In this document: positions 23,988 to 32,874 of the stretch, piece by piece | How the letters are laid out: each line of letters starts with the position of its first letter | Position numbering within the stretch: position 1 is the stretch's first letter | NCBI GenBank assembly: GCA_014762635.1 | Contig: JABURR010000063.1 | Location: 62,001-126,000, forward strand | Origin: Paracoccaceae bacterium | Lineage (GTDB): Bacteria > Pseudomonadota > Alphaproteobacteria > Rhodobacterales > Rhodobacteraceae | Length of the DNA: 64,000 bases | Reading direction: 5' to 3' | Position numbers and translations under genes: made by a program | Notes under the pieces: generated by a model | What the model was told of the DNA's origin: nothing | What the model saw: the letters and a program-made list of their open reading frames with translations, nothing else | Databases searched by the model: none

Positions 23988-24009
23988 AACCGCGTATGGA
24001 AGAAAGACG

Positions 24010-25422
24010 ATGACAGAGCATAAAGACTACGATCCCGTCACCGGGGACCATTTGAAGGACTGGGGGCACCGCCCCAGCAAGCAATTTCCTGACCTGCTGG
24101 AGCGTGCGAACGCCATGCGGGCCGAGGGCTATGGCCTGGTGAAGATCCGCGAAACCTTGCACGGGGAGATCCCGCCCGAGGTGCCGAGCCTGTCGCTCCG
24201 CGCGCCGGGAGAGGTGCCGTTCCACGTCAATATCGACGCGGCGGACCCCGACGAGGAGGACAACGTCGACAAGGTCCGCGAGACCATGACCGAGTTGATG
24301 CGCACCCCGACGATCGAGGCGGGGGCGATCATGCCCGATGCCTGCCCGGCCGGTCCGGTGGGGACGATCCCCGTGGGCGGCGTGGCGGCGGCGCGCAATG
24401 CGATCCATCCGGGGATGCACTCGGCCGATATCTGTTGCTCGGTGATGATCACCGACCTTGGACATGCGGATCCGAAGGCGGTTCTGGATGCGGCGCAGTC
24501 GGTCACCCATTTCGGGCCGGGCGGGCGTCCGCAGGGCAAGCGCTTCACCACATCGCTGAAGCTTCTGGACGAGATGCGCGAGAACCGCTTCACCGGCGGG
24601 CCGAAATGCATCCGCATGGCGATGGAGCACATGGGAACCCAGGGCGACGGGAACCACTTCCTGTTCGTCGGGCGTTCGCGCGCGACGGGCCGTACCGCCA
24701 TCGTGACCCATCACGGATCGCGCGGGCCGGGGGCGATGCTCTACAAGGAAGGCATGATCGTGGCCGAGCGGTTCCGCAAGGAGCTCTCGCCCGAGACGCG
24801 GAAGCAGAACGCCTGGATCCCGGCGGATACCGAGGAAGGCCGTGCCTATTGGGAGGCCCTTCGGATCATCCGGAAATGGACCAAGGCGAACCACAACGCG
24901 ATCCACCAGGCGACGGTCGAGGCCGCGCGGGTGGAGGTCGGAGATCGCTACTGGAACGAGCACAACTTCGTATTCCGCCGCGGCGATCTCTACTTCCACG
25001 GCAAGGGCGCGACGCCCGCCTGGGACGATTACGCGCCGGATGCCACCGGGCTGACGCTGGTGCCGCTGAACATGGCGGAGCCGGTTCTGGTGGTGCGCGG
25101 CCAGGATGCCGACCACGGGTTGGGGTTCAGCCCGCACGGGGCGGGGCGCAACTTCTCGCGCTCCGAGCACAAGCGGCGCATGGGCTCCATGACCCCGGAC
25201 CAGGCCATGAAGGCCGAGACCGAGGGGCTGGACGTGCGCTTCCACGCGGGCGGGGTCGATGCTTCGGAACTGCCGTCGAGCTACAAGCGGGCGGATGCGG
25301 TCGTCGATCAGATCAAGTCCTACGGGCTGGCCGAGATCGTCGACTACATCGACCCCTACGGCTGCATCATGGCGGGCGACGTTCCGCCGTTCTGGAAGAC
25401 CAGGAAAAAGAACCGGCGGTGA
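24010..25422 (+). CDS. rtcB: RNA ligase RtcB
   Basis: A 470-residue RtcB ligase that joins 2',3'-cyclic-phosphate or 3'-phosphate RNA ends to 5'-OH ends using GTP and Mn2+. Metal ligands and catalytic residues are visible: D140 and C142/C143 in SADICCSV, H216 in GDGNHF, H235 in VTHHGSRGPG, H318 in NEHNF, and the GMP-accepting His376 in SPHGAGRNFSR. The DICCSV version of the usual DxGCG motif is a subfamily trait. The ATG at 24010 follows the last Y-RNA-like unit after a short purine-rich AGAAAGACG. Together with rtcR and rsr it forms an RNA-repair operon; no rtcA cyclase gene is present. Confidence 0.95.
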   Translation: MTEHKDYDPVTGDHLKDWGHRPSKQFPDLLERANAMRAEGYGLVKIRETLHGEIPPEVPSLSLRAPGEVPFHVNIDAADPDEEDNVDKVRETMTELMRTPTIEAGAIMPDACPAGPVGTIPVGGVAAARNAIHPGMHSADICCSVMITDLGHADPKAVLDAAQSVTHFGPGGRPQGKRFTTSLKLLDEMRENRFTGGPKCIRMAMEHMGTQGDGNHFLFVGRSRATGRTAIVTHHGSRGPGAMLYKEGMIVAERFRKELSPETRKQNAWIPADTEEGRAYWEALRIIRKWTKANHNAIHQATVEAARVEVGDRYWNEHNFVFRRGDLYFHGKGATPAWDDYAPDATGLTLVPLNMAEPVLVVRGQDADHGLGFSPHGAGRNFSRSEHKRRMGSMTPDQAMKAETEGLDVRFHAGGVDASELPSSYKRADAVVDQIKSYGLAEIVDYIDPYGCIMAGDVPPFWKTRKKNRR

Positions 25423-25439
25423 GGCAATCGCCGCCGGTT
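25411..25439 (+). terminator. Stem-loop at the end of rtcB
   Basis: A perfect 9-bp stem (AACCGGCGG 25411-25419, CCGCCGGTT 25431-25439) with an 11-nt loop spans the rtcB stop codon. It is a likely end of the RNA-repair transcript, though no T run follows. Confidence 0.45.
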
Positions 25440-25462
25440 CACCTCTTGCGCCTCTCGCCGTG

Positions 25463-26410
25463 CTCGACCACCAAGTTCGGCAAGGCGGAGCGCGGTGAGG
25501 CAGGTATCCTCGGCCGGTTTCAGGACGGTCGCGTTGCCCATGGCCAAGGCCGGGGCAAGTGATCGGCCGAACATCTGTGCCGGGTAATTCCACGGGATGA
25601 TATGTCCGGTCACGCCGTGGGGGATATGTTCGGTCGCAACGAAATGCCCGGCAAGGTAGGGGGCCGTGTCGCCATGCACCTTGTCCGCGGCCGCGCCATA
25701 GAATTCGAAATAGCGCGCGGCGATGGTGATATCGGATCGCGCCTGCGACAGGGGCTTGCCGGTATCGCGCGCCTCGAGCGCGGTAAGCGCATCGGAATGT
25801 TCGAGGATTATCTGTCCAAGCGGCGTCAGAAAGCGCCCGCGTCGATCTGGTCGGCCACGCGCAGCGCACGCGAGATGTCGCGGCTTCAGAGCGTGCCGAT
25901 CCTCGAAGACGATGTTGGCCGACTTGCCGCCAAGCTCCAGCGCCAGCGGGATGATCCGCTCGGCCGCGATCTTGCCGATGGCGCGGCCCACGCCCACCGA
26001 TCCGGTGAAGGCGACCTTGCGCACGGCGTCGTGGCTGACGATGGCCTCGCCCACGTCCAGACCGGTGCCCAGCGCGATGTTGATGACACCGTTCGGGAAA
26101 CCTACCTCGGTGGCGAGTCGCGCCATTTCGATCGTGGTCTGCGAGGTGATCTCGGAGGGTTTCGCCACCACCACGTTGCCCGCGACCAGCGCCGGGGCGA
26201 TGGCCCGCGCGGCCTGGTTCAGCGGCAGGTTCCACGGGGTGATGACGCCCACCACGCCGAAGGGCTCGCGCCGGGTGAATACATGTTTATCGGGCTGATA
26301 TTCTCGAGGTATTGTCCGCCGGACGGCGGCACCGAGACGCCGTCGATCCAGTGATCCATGCGGCGGAGGCCGGAGGCGTTGTCTTTCGACAGGGTGGCTT
26401 GTTTGTTCAT
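25463..26410 (-). pseudogene. Aldehyde dehydrogenase remnants (rearranged)
   Basis: Three aldehyde dehydrogenase pieces lie end to end on the minus strand. First is an N-terminus (MNKQATLSKDNASG, from 26410) that breaks near 26290. Next, in another frame, is a mid-part with VGVITPWNLPLNQA and LALELGGKSANIVFED (26290 to about 25900). Third is an N-terminal-half fragment of a second enzyme (ALEARDTGKPLSQARSD, HIIPWNYPAQMFGRSLAPAL) that stops near 25463 next to the rtcB end. The catalytic Cys region is missing from both. At least one frameshift and two deletions are needed, so no working enzyme can be made. Confidence 0.85.
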
Positions 26411-26462
26411 GGTGACCGTCGCTTTTCTTCGGTTCGGGAAATCGTCGCGCCCGGGTGCGGGC

Positions 26463-27062
26463 TCAGATATAGGGCATGGTGGCTTCGACCGAGGGGTGGC
26501 CCTTCTGACGCTCGCGCCAAGCCTTCAGGCTCGGCAGGCCGGCCAGCCAGTCGCGGTCGGTGAAGCGGAACACGATGTAATCCACTGCCGTGACCGCGGC
26601 GAAATTGGCGATGTCCGGGCGATCCGAGAAATCGCGCGGCAGGTTGGCGTCGAGCCGCGCCAGGCCATCGGCCATGGTACGATAACGCTTGGAACCCACC
26701 ATGTCGGTGTCGAACGCCTCGCTGGACTTGCGCCCGATGATGACCGCAGTGGCGGCCTCGGTCGCGCCAAGCGCCGGGGCGGCAATGGCCAGCGTCGCAG
26801 CCAGATCCTCGGCCGGGAAGATCGTCGGTTCGGGCGCGATCTGGTCGAGGTAGCGCAGGATCAGCTGCGCCTCGGCGATCTGGTGTCCGTCATCGGTAGT
26901 GAGAACCGGAACGCGGCCCGCCGGGTTCGCGGCAAGGAAGGCCTTGGGGTCGGCCCAGGGGTCGACGATCTCGGTCTTGACCTTATCCGAGAGCCCCTTC
27001 TCCTCGATCGCAAGCCGGACCAGGCGCACGAAAGGGGAGGTGGTGTTGATATAGAGATGCAT
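26463..27062 (-). CDS. Glutathione S-transferase family protein
   Basis: A 199-residue GST. The N-terminal thioredoxin-like domain has LYINTTSPFVRLVRLAIEEKG with a Ser as the candidate glutathione-activating residue, the cis-Pro in GRVPVL, and EAQLILRYLDQ of the glutathione site. A helical C-terminal domain follows. The ATG at 27062 fits the family start. It is compact and intact although both neighbours are broken genes, and ends 53 bp before the aldehyde dehydrogenase remnant. The substrate is unknown; such GSTs often act in aromatic or stress metabolism. Confidence 0.85.
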   Translation of the reverse strand: MHLYINTTSPFVRLVRLAIEEKGLSDKVKTEIVDPWADPKAFLAANPAGRVPVLTTDDGHQIAEAQLILRYLDQIAPEPTIFPAEDLAATLAIAAPALGATEAATAVIIGRKSSEAFDTDMVGSKRYRTMADGLARLDANLPRDFSDRPDIANFAAVTAVDYIVFRFTDRDWLAGLPSLKAWRERQKGHPSVEATMPYI

Positions 27063-27073
27063 GGATTTCGTCC

Positions 27074-27733
27074 TCACTTGACCTTCAGGGTGATGCCGCC
27101 ATCCACAACAAGCTCGATCCCGGTGATATGCTTGGCTTCGTCCGAGGCCAGGAAAACCGCAGCCCAGGCGACGTCCCAGCCATAACCCATCTTGCCGAGC
27201 GGGACCAGCGCGTCACGCTGGCGAACCATCTCGTCGGTCGAGCCGTAGACCGAGGTCACGTTGCCCGCATGGATCAACGGGGTGTTCATCAGCCCGGGAA
27301 GGATCGAGTTGCAGCGAATGCCCTTTGGACCGTAGTTCAAGGCAATGTCGCGGGTAAAGGCATTCACGGCTCCCTTGGACGACGAGTAGCTGATGCAGGA
27401 ATAGCCCAGCGAATGGGTCGAAGCGATCGACCAGATGTTGATGATCGAGCCACCGCCCTGGCTGGCCATGATCGGCAGGATGTGGCGGCAGGTCAGGTAG
27501 ATCGACTTGACGTTGATCGCCATGAGCCGGTCCCATTGCTCTTCGCTCAGGTCTTCCCGGCCGCCGGGATCGATGATGCCGACATTGTTGTCGAGAACGT
27601 CGATGCGGCCGAACGCCTCCATGCATTTGCCAACCGCGGCTTCCACCTGGTCGGCCTTGGAAACGTCGGAGACGGCGGTTTCGACGGTGCCGCCTTCTTC
27701 GCGGATGATCGAGGCTGTTTCCTGGTTCGCCGC
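27074..27733 (-). pseudogene. 5'-truncated short-chain dehydrogenase
   Basis: About 220 codons of an SDR remain, from a mid-N-terminal segment (ANQETASIIREEGG) through NNVGIID, the Ser in INIWSIAST, the catalytic Tyr-Lys in YSSSKGAV and a normal C-terminus. The N-terminal 35-40 residues, including the GxxxGxG NAD loop, are gone. The break at about 27733 joins directly to the start of an IS3-type transposase frame, so an insertion plus deletion removed the 5' end. Downstream it lies 11 bp from the GST gene, suggesting a former operon. Confidence 0.85.
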
Positions 27734-27914
27734 CGAATGTCCTTCATGACCTTCTCGGCAGGCTCTTTGCGTGTTTCGAGTTTCTGTCTCATCTCAACTC
27801 CTTGGCGGTTACGATGAGCCAGAAACCCTCCGTTACGAAATCAATCCAGATGTCCCACAGGTCCTGACGGGGGACACTGTCCGTCGTCAGATAATTTGGG
27901 GCACGAGCGCCTGA
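27734..27914 (-). mobile_element. IS3-family end remnant with orfA start
   Basis: The segment reads inward from a terminal TCAGGCGCTCGTGCCCC (at 27914) to an ATG at 27792 that begins MRQKLETRKEPAEKVMKDIR, the start of IS3-type transposase orfA. It then breaks into the SDR fragment. About 180 bp of the element survives. It truncates the LysR gene on one side and the SDR on the other. A 37-bp piece of the same end recurs at 61578-61614. Confidence 0.75.
27878..27914. repeat. IS end repeat, copy 1
   Basis: A 37-bp sequence (TGTCCGTCGTCAG...ACGAGCGCCTGA) shared with 61578-61614, with three mismatches and the same orientation. Here it is the outer end of the IS3-type remnant. Confidence 0.75.
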
Positions 27915-28191
27915 CCTCGCCCATGGGTTCGGCGCCGGACTGGCGCACGGACTCGACCGCGGTTTCCAGCGAGGTGACGATTTCCCGCGCGTGGGACAGA
28001 AGCACCTCGCCCGACTGGATGAGCGACACGCCGCGGGGCGAGCGTTCAAGCAGTTTCACGCCAAGATCCCGCCCCAGCGAAATCACGTGTTGCGACAAGG
28101 ACGGCTGCGCCACGTTCACCCGTTGGGCAGCGGCAGACAGCGAGCCTTCCTCGGCAATCGCTATGAAGTAACGGAGTTGTTTGACATCCAT
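27915..28191 (-). pseudogene. LysR-family regulator, 5' fragment
   Basis: The first 92 codons of a LysR-type regulator remain. The helix-turn-helix is complete (MDVKQLRYFIAIAEEGSLSA, then VAQPSLSQHVISLG) and is followed by the linker helix, but the reading frame runs straight into the IS end at 27914 after GEVRR. The effector domain is lost. It is divergent from the CoA-transferase gene, which it may once have controlled. The truncated protein might still bind DNA, but this is not expected to work normally. Confidence 0.85.
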
Positions 28192-28307
28192 CCCGCCTCC
28201 TCCTGTCATCCCATAGCAAATTCTTATAGCACGGCGAGGAAGAGTATATTTCATTGAAGCGTTCCGCTTGTGGGATACAGGAACGCGGAAACGAACAGGA
28301 CATGACC

Positions 28308-29441
28308 ATGCAGGACCTTGAGGGCATTACCGTCATCGCGTTGGAACAGGCCGTGGCCGCACCCTATGCGTCGGGGCGGTTGGCTGATGGCGGGGCGCGC
28401 GTCATCAAGATCGAGCGCCACGAAGGCGATTTCGCCCGCAACTACGATGCGCTTGTCGAAGGCGAAAGCGCCTATTTCGTCTGGCTGAACCGGGGCAAGG
28501 AATCGATCCGGCTGAACGTCAAGGACCCCGAGGATCATGCCCTGCTGACGGCGATGCTGGCCAAGGCCGATGTCTTCATTCAGAATCTCGCCCCCGGGGC
28601 TGCGGCGCGGCTCGGCTTCGGGGCCGATGAGCTTTGCGCGCGCCACCCGAGGCTGATCTGCTGTTCGATCTCGGGCTATGGCGAGGATGGGCCCTACCGC
28701 GACCAGAAGGCCTATGACCTGCTGATCCAGGCAGAAAGCGGGCTGTGTGCAATCAACGGCACCGAACATGGCTCGGCCCGCGTGGGTGTGTCGGTCTGCG
28801 ATATCGCCGCGGGGATGACGGCCTTCCAGGCGATCCTTCAGGCGCTTTATGCGCGGGAGCGTTCGGGCAAGGGACGCGCGATCGAGGTTTCCCTGTTTCA
28901 CGCAATGGCCGACTGGATGAACGTGCCCTACCTGCAGACGCGCTATGGCGGCAAGCCACCCGCGCGCGTCGGTCTCAAGCATCCCACCATCGCGCCTTAT
29001 GGCGCCTATACCTGCAGCGACGGAAAATCCGTGCTGATCTCGATCCAGAACGAGCGGGAGTGGAAACGTCTCTGCGCCGATGTTCTGGGGGATGCCGATC
29101 TGGCGACGGACCCGCGGTTTGCCTCGAACAGCCTTCGCGTGGAGAACCGGCCGGAGTTGGAAGAGATCGTCGCTGGGGTCTTTGCCGGATACGAACGCGA
29201 AGCCATCATCGAAAAGCTGAATGCCGCGCAGATTGCGTTCGGGCGGCTCTCGGACCTCGACGACCTGCTGGCACATCCGCAAAACCGGCTGATCACGGTC
29301 CAGACCGGGGCGGGAGAAATCGAGATGCTGGCCCCCGGCGCGGTGATCGCGGGGCAGCGGCCCAGCTATCGACCTGTTCCGGCGCTGGGCGAGCATGACG
29401 CGGCGCTGCGCGCAGAATTCTCGGAAAAGGCACGAGCATAG
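28308..29441 (+). CDS. Family III CoA-transferase (CaiB/BaiF)
   Basis: A 377-residue class III CoA-transferase. Typical marks are VIALEQAVAAPYASGRLADGGA-like N-terminal sequence, VIKIERHEGDFARNYD with the catalytic Asp, FVWLNRGKESIRLN, CCSISGYGEDGPYRDQKAYDLL, and SLFHAMADWMN. It transfers CoA between organic acids such as citramalate, mesaconate or oxalate. The ATG at 28308 is preferred over 28302 because AGGA then has proper spacing. It precedes the damaged citE/citF genes and a class I fumarase. This suggests a former citramalate/citrate-type acid pathway, now partly lost. Confidence 0.88.
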   Translation: MQDLEGITVIALEQAVAAPYASGRLADGGARVIKIERHEGDFARNYDALVEGESAYFVWLNRGKESIRLNVKDPEDHALLTAMLAKADVFIQNLAPGAAARLGFGADELCARHPRLICCSISGYGEDGPYRDQKAYDLLIQAESGLCAINGTEHGSARVGVSVCDIAAGMTAFQAILQALYARERSGKGRAIEVSLFHAMADWMNVPYLQTRYGGKPPARVGLKHPTIAPYGAYTCSDGKSVLISIQNEREWKRLCADVLGDADLATDPRFASNSLRVENRPELEEIVAGVFAGYEREAIIEKLNAAQIAFGRLSDLDDLLAHPQNRLITVQTGAGEIEMLAPGAVIAGQRPSYRPVPALGEHDAALRAEFSEKARA

Positions 29442-29509
29442 CCCCGCGCGGGGCAATCAACATCCTATCTGCAGCAGCGGACCAGACTGACTTTGGGCGG
29501 AAAACCACG

Positions 29510-30109
29510 CGACTTGACGGAAAATCCGCACTCGTGACCGGAGGCGCTTCGGGGTTTGGCGCCGCCATTGCCGAGACCTACGCGCAGATCAGTGCGGCGG
29601 TCGGACGAGAGCTTGAATTCCTTCCGCAGATCGAAACCGCGCGGGGGCTGCAGGCCCTGAGCGATATTCTGACGGCCCCGGGCGTGAGCCGCGCGGTGTT
29701 TGGCCACCTGGATTATTCGCTGGACCTGGGCTGTGCACCGGAATGGGAACCGCTGCTCCACACGCGCGCCGAGATCGTTTTGCGCTCGCGTCGGGCCGGG
29801 GCCTTGCCGCCGGTCGACAGCGTGACGCCCGAACTCAAGGATACCGAGCGTCTGGCGCGCGAGGCCGAGGCCGCCCGGCGCATGGGCCTTGGCGGCAAGC
29901 TTCTGATCCACCCGGCGCAGGTCGCGCCGGTGTCGGGCGCCTTCGCCCCCTCGGATGCCGAGCTTGACTGGGCGCGGCGCGTGCTGGCCGCCCTTGAGCA
30001 GGATACGTCGGGCGCGGTGGCCGTGGACGGCAAGATGATCGACAAACCGGTCGAGGAAGCGGCCCGCCGCATTCTTGCCCGGGCGCGGAGCAGCGACGCC
30101 GGTGCATGA
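29510..30109 (+). pseudogene. SDR N-terminus fused to CitE (citrate lyase beta) C-terminus
   Basis: One open frame joins two unrelated proteins. About 25 residues of an SDR start (RLDGKSALVTGGASGFGAA) end near 29582. They continue in frame into about 175 residues of a CitE/HpcH-type lyase (FLPQIETARGLQAL, GKLLIHPAQVAPV). The SDR lacks its catalytic part and the CitE lacks its N-terminal third, so this is a deletion junction rather than a designed fusion. The stop overlaps the start region of citF, as expected of a former cit operon. Confidence 0.8.
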
Positions 30110-31182
30110 CCTTCCCAAGGAGGTCGCGGGCTATGGTGCAATCCACCCGCCGCGTGACCTTGCACGCCGCACGTCGCGGAAACTGCTCCCCGATCTCGAA
30201 GCCGCAATTTCGGCCTCGGGGCTGAAGGATGGTGACACGGTCTCGTTCCATCACCACCTGCGCAACGGCGACAACGTGCTCAACACCGTGCTCGATGCCC
30301 TGACGCGGCGCGGGTTGCGGAACCTGGACCTTGCGGTCACCTCGATCTTTCCGGTGCACGCCCCGCTGGTGGACCGCATCCGCAGTGGCGTGATCGGGCG
30401 CATCTCGGCCAGCTTCATTTCCGGCGTGTGGCCGAAGCCATCAGCCGCAGCGCCCTGGCCGCGCGCCCTGCGGCACGCTTGGCTATCCGCAGGTGGACGT
30501 GGACAACGCGCGCCGCGTGGTGGCGGTGACCGACAGCCGGCTGCCCTATCCTTTGACGGCGGTGGACAACCCGCAGAACAAGGTCGACTTCGTCGTCTGC
30601 ATCGACAGCATCGGCGATCCCGGTGGTATTACCTCGGGCGCGACGCGGCCTTCCGTCGATCCGCTGAGCCTGGGCATCGCCGAGAACACAGTCGCGGTGA
30701 TCGCGGCCAGCGGGCTCTTGGAGGAAGGCTTCTCGTTCCAGACCGGGGCAGGGGGAATTTCGCTGGCCGCAGCGGCCTGCGTGGGTCAGGAAATGGCCCG
30801 GCGCGGCGTGACCGGCAGCTTCGCCTCGGGCGGAATCACCGGCGCCCACGCCGAGATGCTTGAGGCCGGGCTGTTCCGGGCGCTGCTCAATGCGCAGTGT
30901 TTCGACCTGGCGGCTGTGGCCTCCTACCAGCGCAACACGAACCACGTGGGTATCTCGGCGGCGACCTATGCCGGGATCGCGGTGAACCCGCGCCGCGACG
31001 ACCTGATCGAACGGCTCACGGCGACCGACCTGCCGATCTGCACGATCGAAGATCTGGCCGCCAAGGCCGCCGAGGCCGCGACAAAACCGACCCCTGTGCA
31101 CGCCCAGGGTCGCGTCATGGCGATTTCCGAGTATCGTGACGGCAGCGTGACGGACGTGATCCGGCAAATCGAGGAGGACTGA
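30102..31182 (+). pseudogene. citF: Citrate/citramalate lyase alpha subunit (CitF), internally deleted
   Basis: CitF is the CoA-transferase subunit of citrate lyase, about 500 residues long. Here the N-terminal part (VAGYGAIHPPRDL, DTVSFHHHLRNGDNVLN) is followed near 30425 and 30470 by two frame changes with loss of about 45 residues (the QTHGGRARAI region). A further in-frame loss of about 70 residues follows near 30970, where ISAATYA jumps to GIAVNPRRDDL. The C-terminal ISEYRDGSVTDVIRQ is intact. A functional subunit is very unlikely. Confidence 0.85.
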
Positions 31183-31183
31183 C

Positions 31184-32683
31184 ATGGCGGTGATCCGCGA
31201 ATCCGACCTGATCGACAGCATCGCCGAGGCGCTGCAGTACATCTCGTATTTCCATCCGCCGGATTTCATCCGAGCCATGACCAGCGCCTGGGAGCGCGAG
31301 CAGAACCCCGGCGCCAAGGACGCCATGGCGCAGATCCTCGTCAACTCGCGCATGTGCGCCATCGGGCGGCGCCCGATCTGCCAGGATACCGGCACGGCGA
31401 ATATCGCGATTCAGGTCGGCGCGGGCGCGCGGCTGGAGATTTCGCGCGGCCTGCAAGAGGTCGTGGACGAGGCCGTGCGCCGGGCCTATCGGCTTGACAC
31501 GAACCCGCTGCGTGCCTCGGTCGTGGTGGACCCGCTGGGTGCGCGCAAGAACTCCGGCGACAATACCCCGGCCATGCTCTCGACCGAGATCGTGGCGGGG
31601 GATGCGGTGTCTGTCCATGTCTCGGCCAAGGGCGGCGGGTCCGAGAACAAGGCGAAATTCACCGTCTTGAATCCCTCGGCTTCGGTCGCCGACTGGGTGG
31701 TGCAGACGGTCGAGGCGCTGGGCGCCGGGTGGTGCCCGCCCGGGATCCTGGGGATCGGCGTGGGCGGGTCCTCGGACAAGGCGATGTGGCTGGCCAAGCA
31801 GTCGCTCAACGATCCCATCGACATGTCCGAGTTGCAGCGGTGCGGGCCGCTGAACCGGACCGAGGAAATCCGGCTGGAGATCCATGACCGGGTGAACGCG
31901 CTGGGTATCGGCGCGCAAGGGCTGGGCGGCGTGACCACGGTGCTGGACGTCAAGGTCCGGTCGTTCCCGACCCATGCGGCCTCGCTTCCCGTCGGGCTGA
32001 TCCCCAATTGCGCGGCGACGCGGCACGTGCATTTCACGCTGGATGGCAGCGGCCCGGCCAGCTTCATCCCACCCGACCTGTCGGACTGGCCGGAAATCCT
32101 GATCGACCGGGCCAGCGCCCATGCGCGGCGGGTCGACCTGGATGCGCTGAATGACGAGGTGATCTCTTCGCTCAAGCCCGGGGAAACGCTGCTGTTGTCC
32201 GGAACGCTCTACACCGGCCGCGACGCGGCCCATAAGCGGATGGTCGAGATCCTCGATGCGGGCGGTGAGTTGCCGGTCGATCTGAAAGGGCGCGCGATCT
32301 ACTACGTGGGTCCGGTGGATGCCGTGGGGAACGAGGCGATCGGCCCTGCAGGCCCGACCACCTCCACCCGGATGGACAAGTTTACCGACCAGATCCTGTC
32401 GGCCACCGGTCTGAAGCTGATGATCGGCAAGGCCGAGCGTGGCCCCCAGGCGATCGAGGCTATCGCCCGGCACGGCGCGGCCTACCTGATCGCCGTGGGG
32501 GGCGCGGCCTACCTTGTGTCGAAAGCGATCAAGGCCGCGCGCCCTGTCGCCTTCGAAGACCTGGGGATGGAGGCGATCTACGAGCTGAAGGTGGAAGACA
32601 TGCCGGTGACGGTCGCGGTCGATACCACGGGTAACTCCATCCACAAGACCGGTCCGGCCAAGTGGCGCAGGGAGCCTGCCTGA
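31184..32683 (+). CDS. Class I fumarate hydratase (iron-sulfur)
   Basis: A 499-residue class I hydro-lyase (fumarase, or L-tartrate/mesaconate hydratase). Both halves are present: the alpha part with SRMCAIGRRPICQDTGTA and CPPGILGIGVGGSS, and IPNCAATRHVHF, supplying the three cysteines for a 4Fe-4S cluster. The beta part has LLSGTLYTGRDAAHKRM, IYYVGPVDAVG and the catalytic TTSTRMDKFTDQ loop. GAGGAGG precedes the start. It follows the citF remnant by one base and appears intact. Given the CoA-transferase and cit genes, a mesaconate/citramalate role is as likely as fumarate hydration. Confidence 0.9.
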   Translation: MAVIRESDLIDSIAEALQYISYFHPPDFIRAMTSAWEREQNPGAKDAMAQILVNSRMCAIGRRPICQDTGTANIAIQVGAGARLEISRGLQEVVDEAVRRAYRLDTNPLRASVVVDPLGARKNSGDNTPAMLSTEIVAGDAVSVHVSAKGGGSENKAKFTVLNPSASVADWVVQTVEALGAGWCPPGILGIGVGGSSDKAMWLAKQSLNDPIDMSELQRCGPLNRTEEIRLEIHDRVNALGIGAQGLGGVTTVLDVKVRSFPTHAASLPVGLIPNCAATRHVHFTLDGSGPASFIPPDLSDWPEILIDRASAHARRVDLDALNDEVISSLKPGETLLLSGTLYTGRDAAHKRMVEILDAGGELPVDLKGRAIYYVGPVDAVGNEAIGPAGPTTSTRMDKFTDQILSATGLKLMIGKAERGPQAIEAIARHGAAYLIAVGGAAYLVSKAIKAARPVAFEDLGMEAIYELKVEDMPVTVAVDTTGNSIHKTGPAKWRREPA

Positions 32684-32700
32684 GGCAACTTCCGGCAGGC
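32674..32700 (+). terminator. Stem-loop after the fumarase gene
   Basis: GCCTGCC (32674-32680) pairs with GGCAGGC (32694-32700) around a 13-nt loop that includes the stop codon. No T run follows. Confidence 0.35.
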
Positions 32701-32874
32701 CGAGGCCACTACTGACTAGGGGCGGGAGATTTGGATTATGCTCTCCTCAAGATGCGATTGAAGCCGATGTGGCTTCAGGGTTCAAATGCTGTACCGACCT
32801 ACCCAAGCGCGTTCGCGGCCTAGATCGCCAGAGCCCCGCCCGCTTGCCCGATTGATCGCGACAGGAGACCGCGC

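Noticed and set aside
22944-24009. Several overlapping plus- and minus-strand open frames across the rsr-rtcB gap, including a long upstream extension of rtcB from 23677
   Set aside because: They run through the paired RNA stems and the tRNA-Asn, have Arg/Ser/Gly-biased composition from GC-rich repeats, and lack ribosome-binding sites. The region is better explained as structured RNA, and RtcB homology begins at 24010.
29510-30109. A genuine SDR-CitE fusion enzyme
   Set aside because: Only about 25 SDR residues are present, without catalytic residues, and the CitE part lacks its N-terminus. The neighbouring citF is also deleted, so a deletion scar is the simpler reading.
32761-32800. GGTTCAAAT resembling a tRNA T arm upstream of the ureohydrolase gene
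   Set aside because: No T stem, acceptor or D arm can be paired around it.
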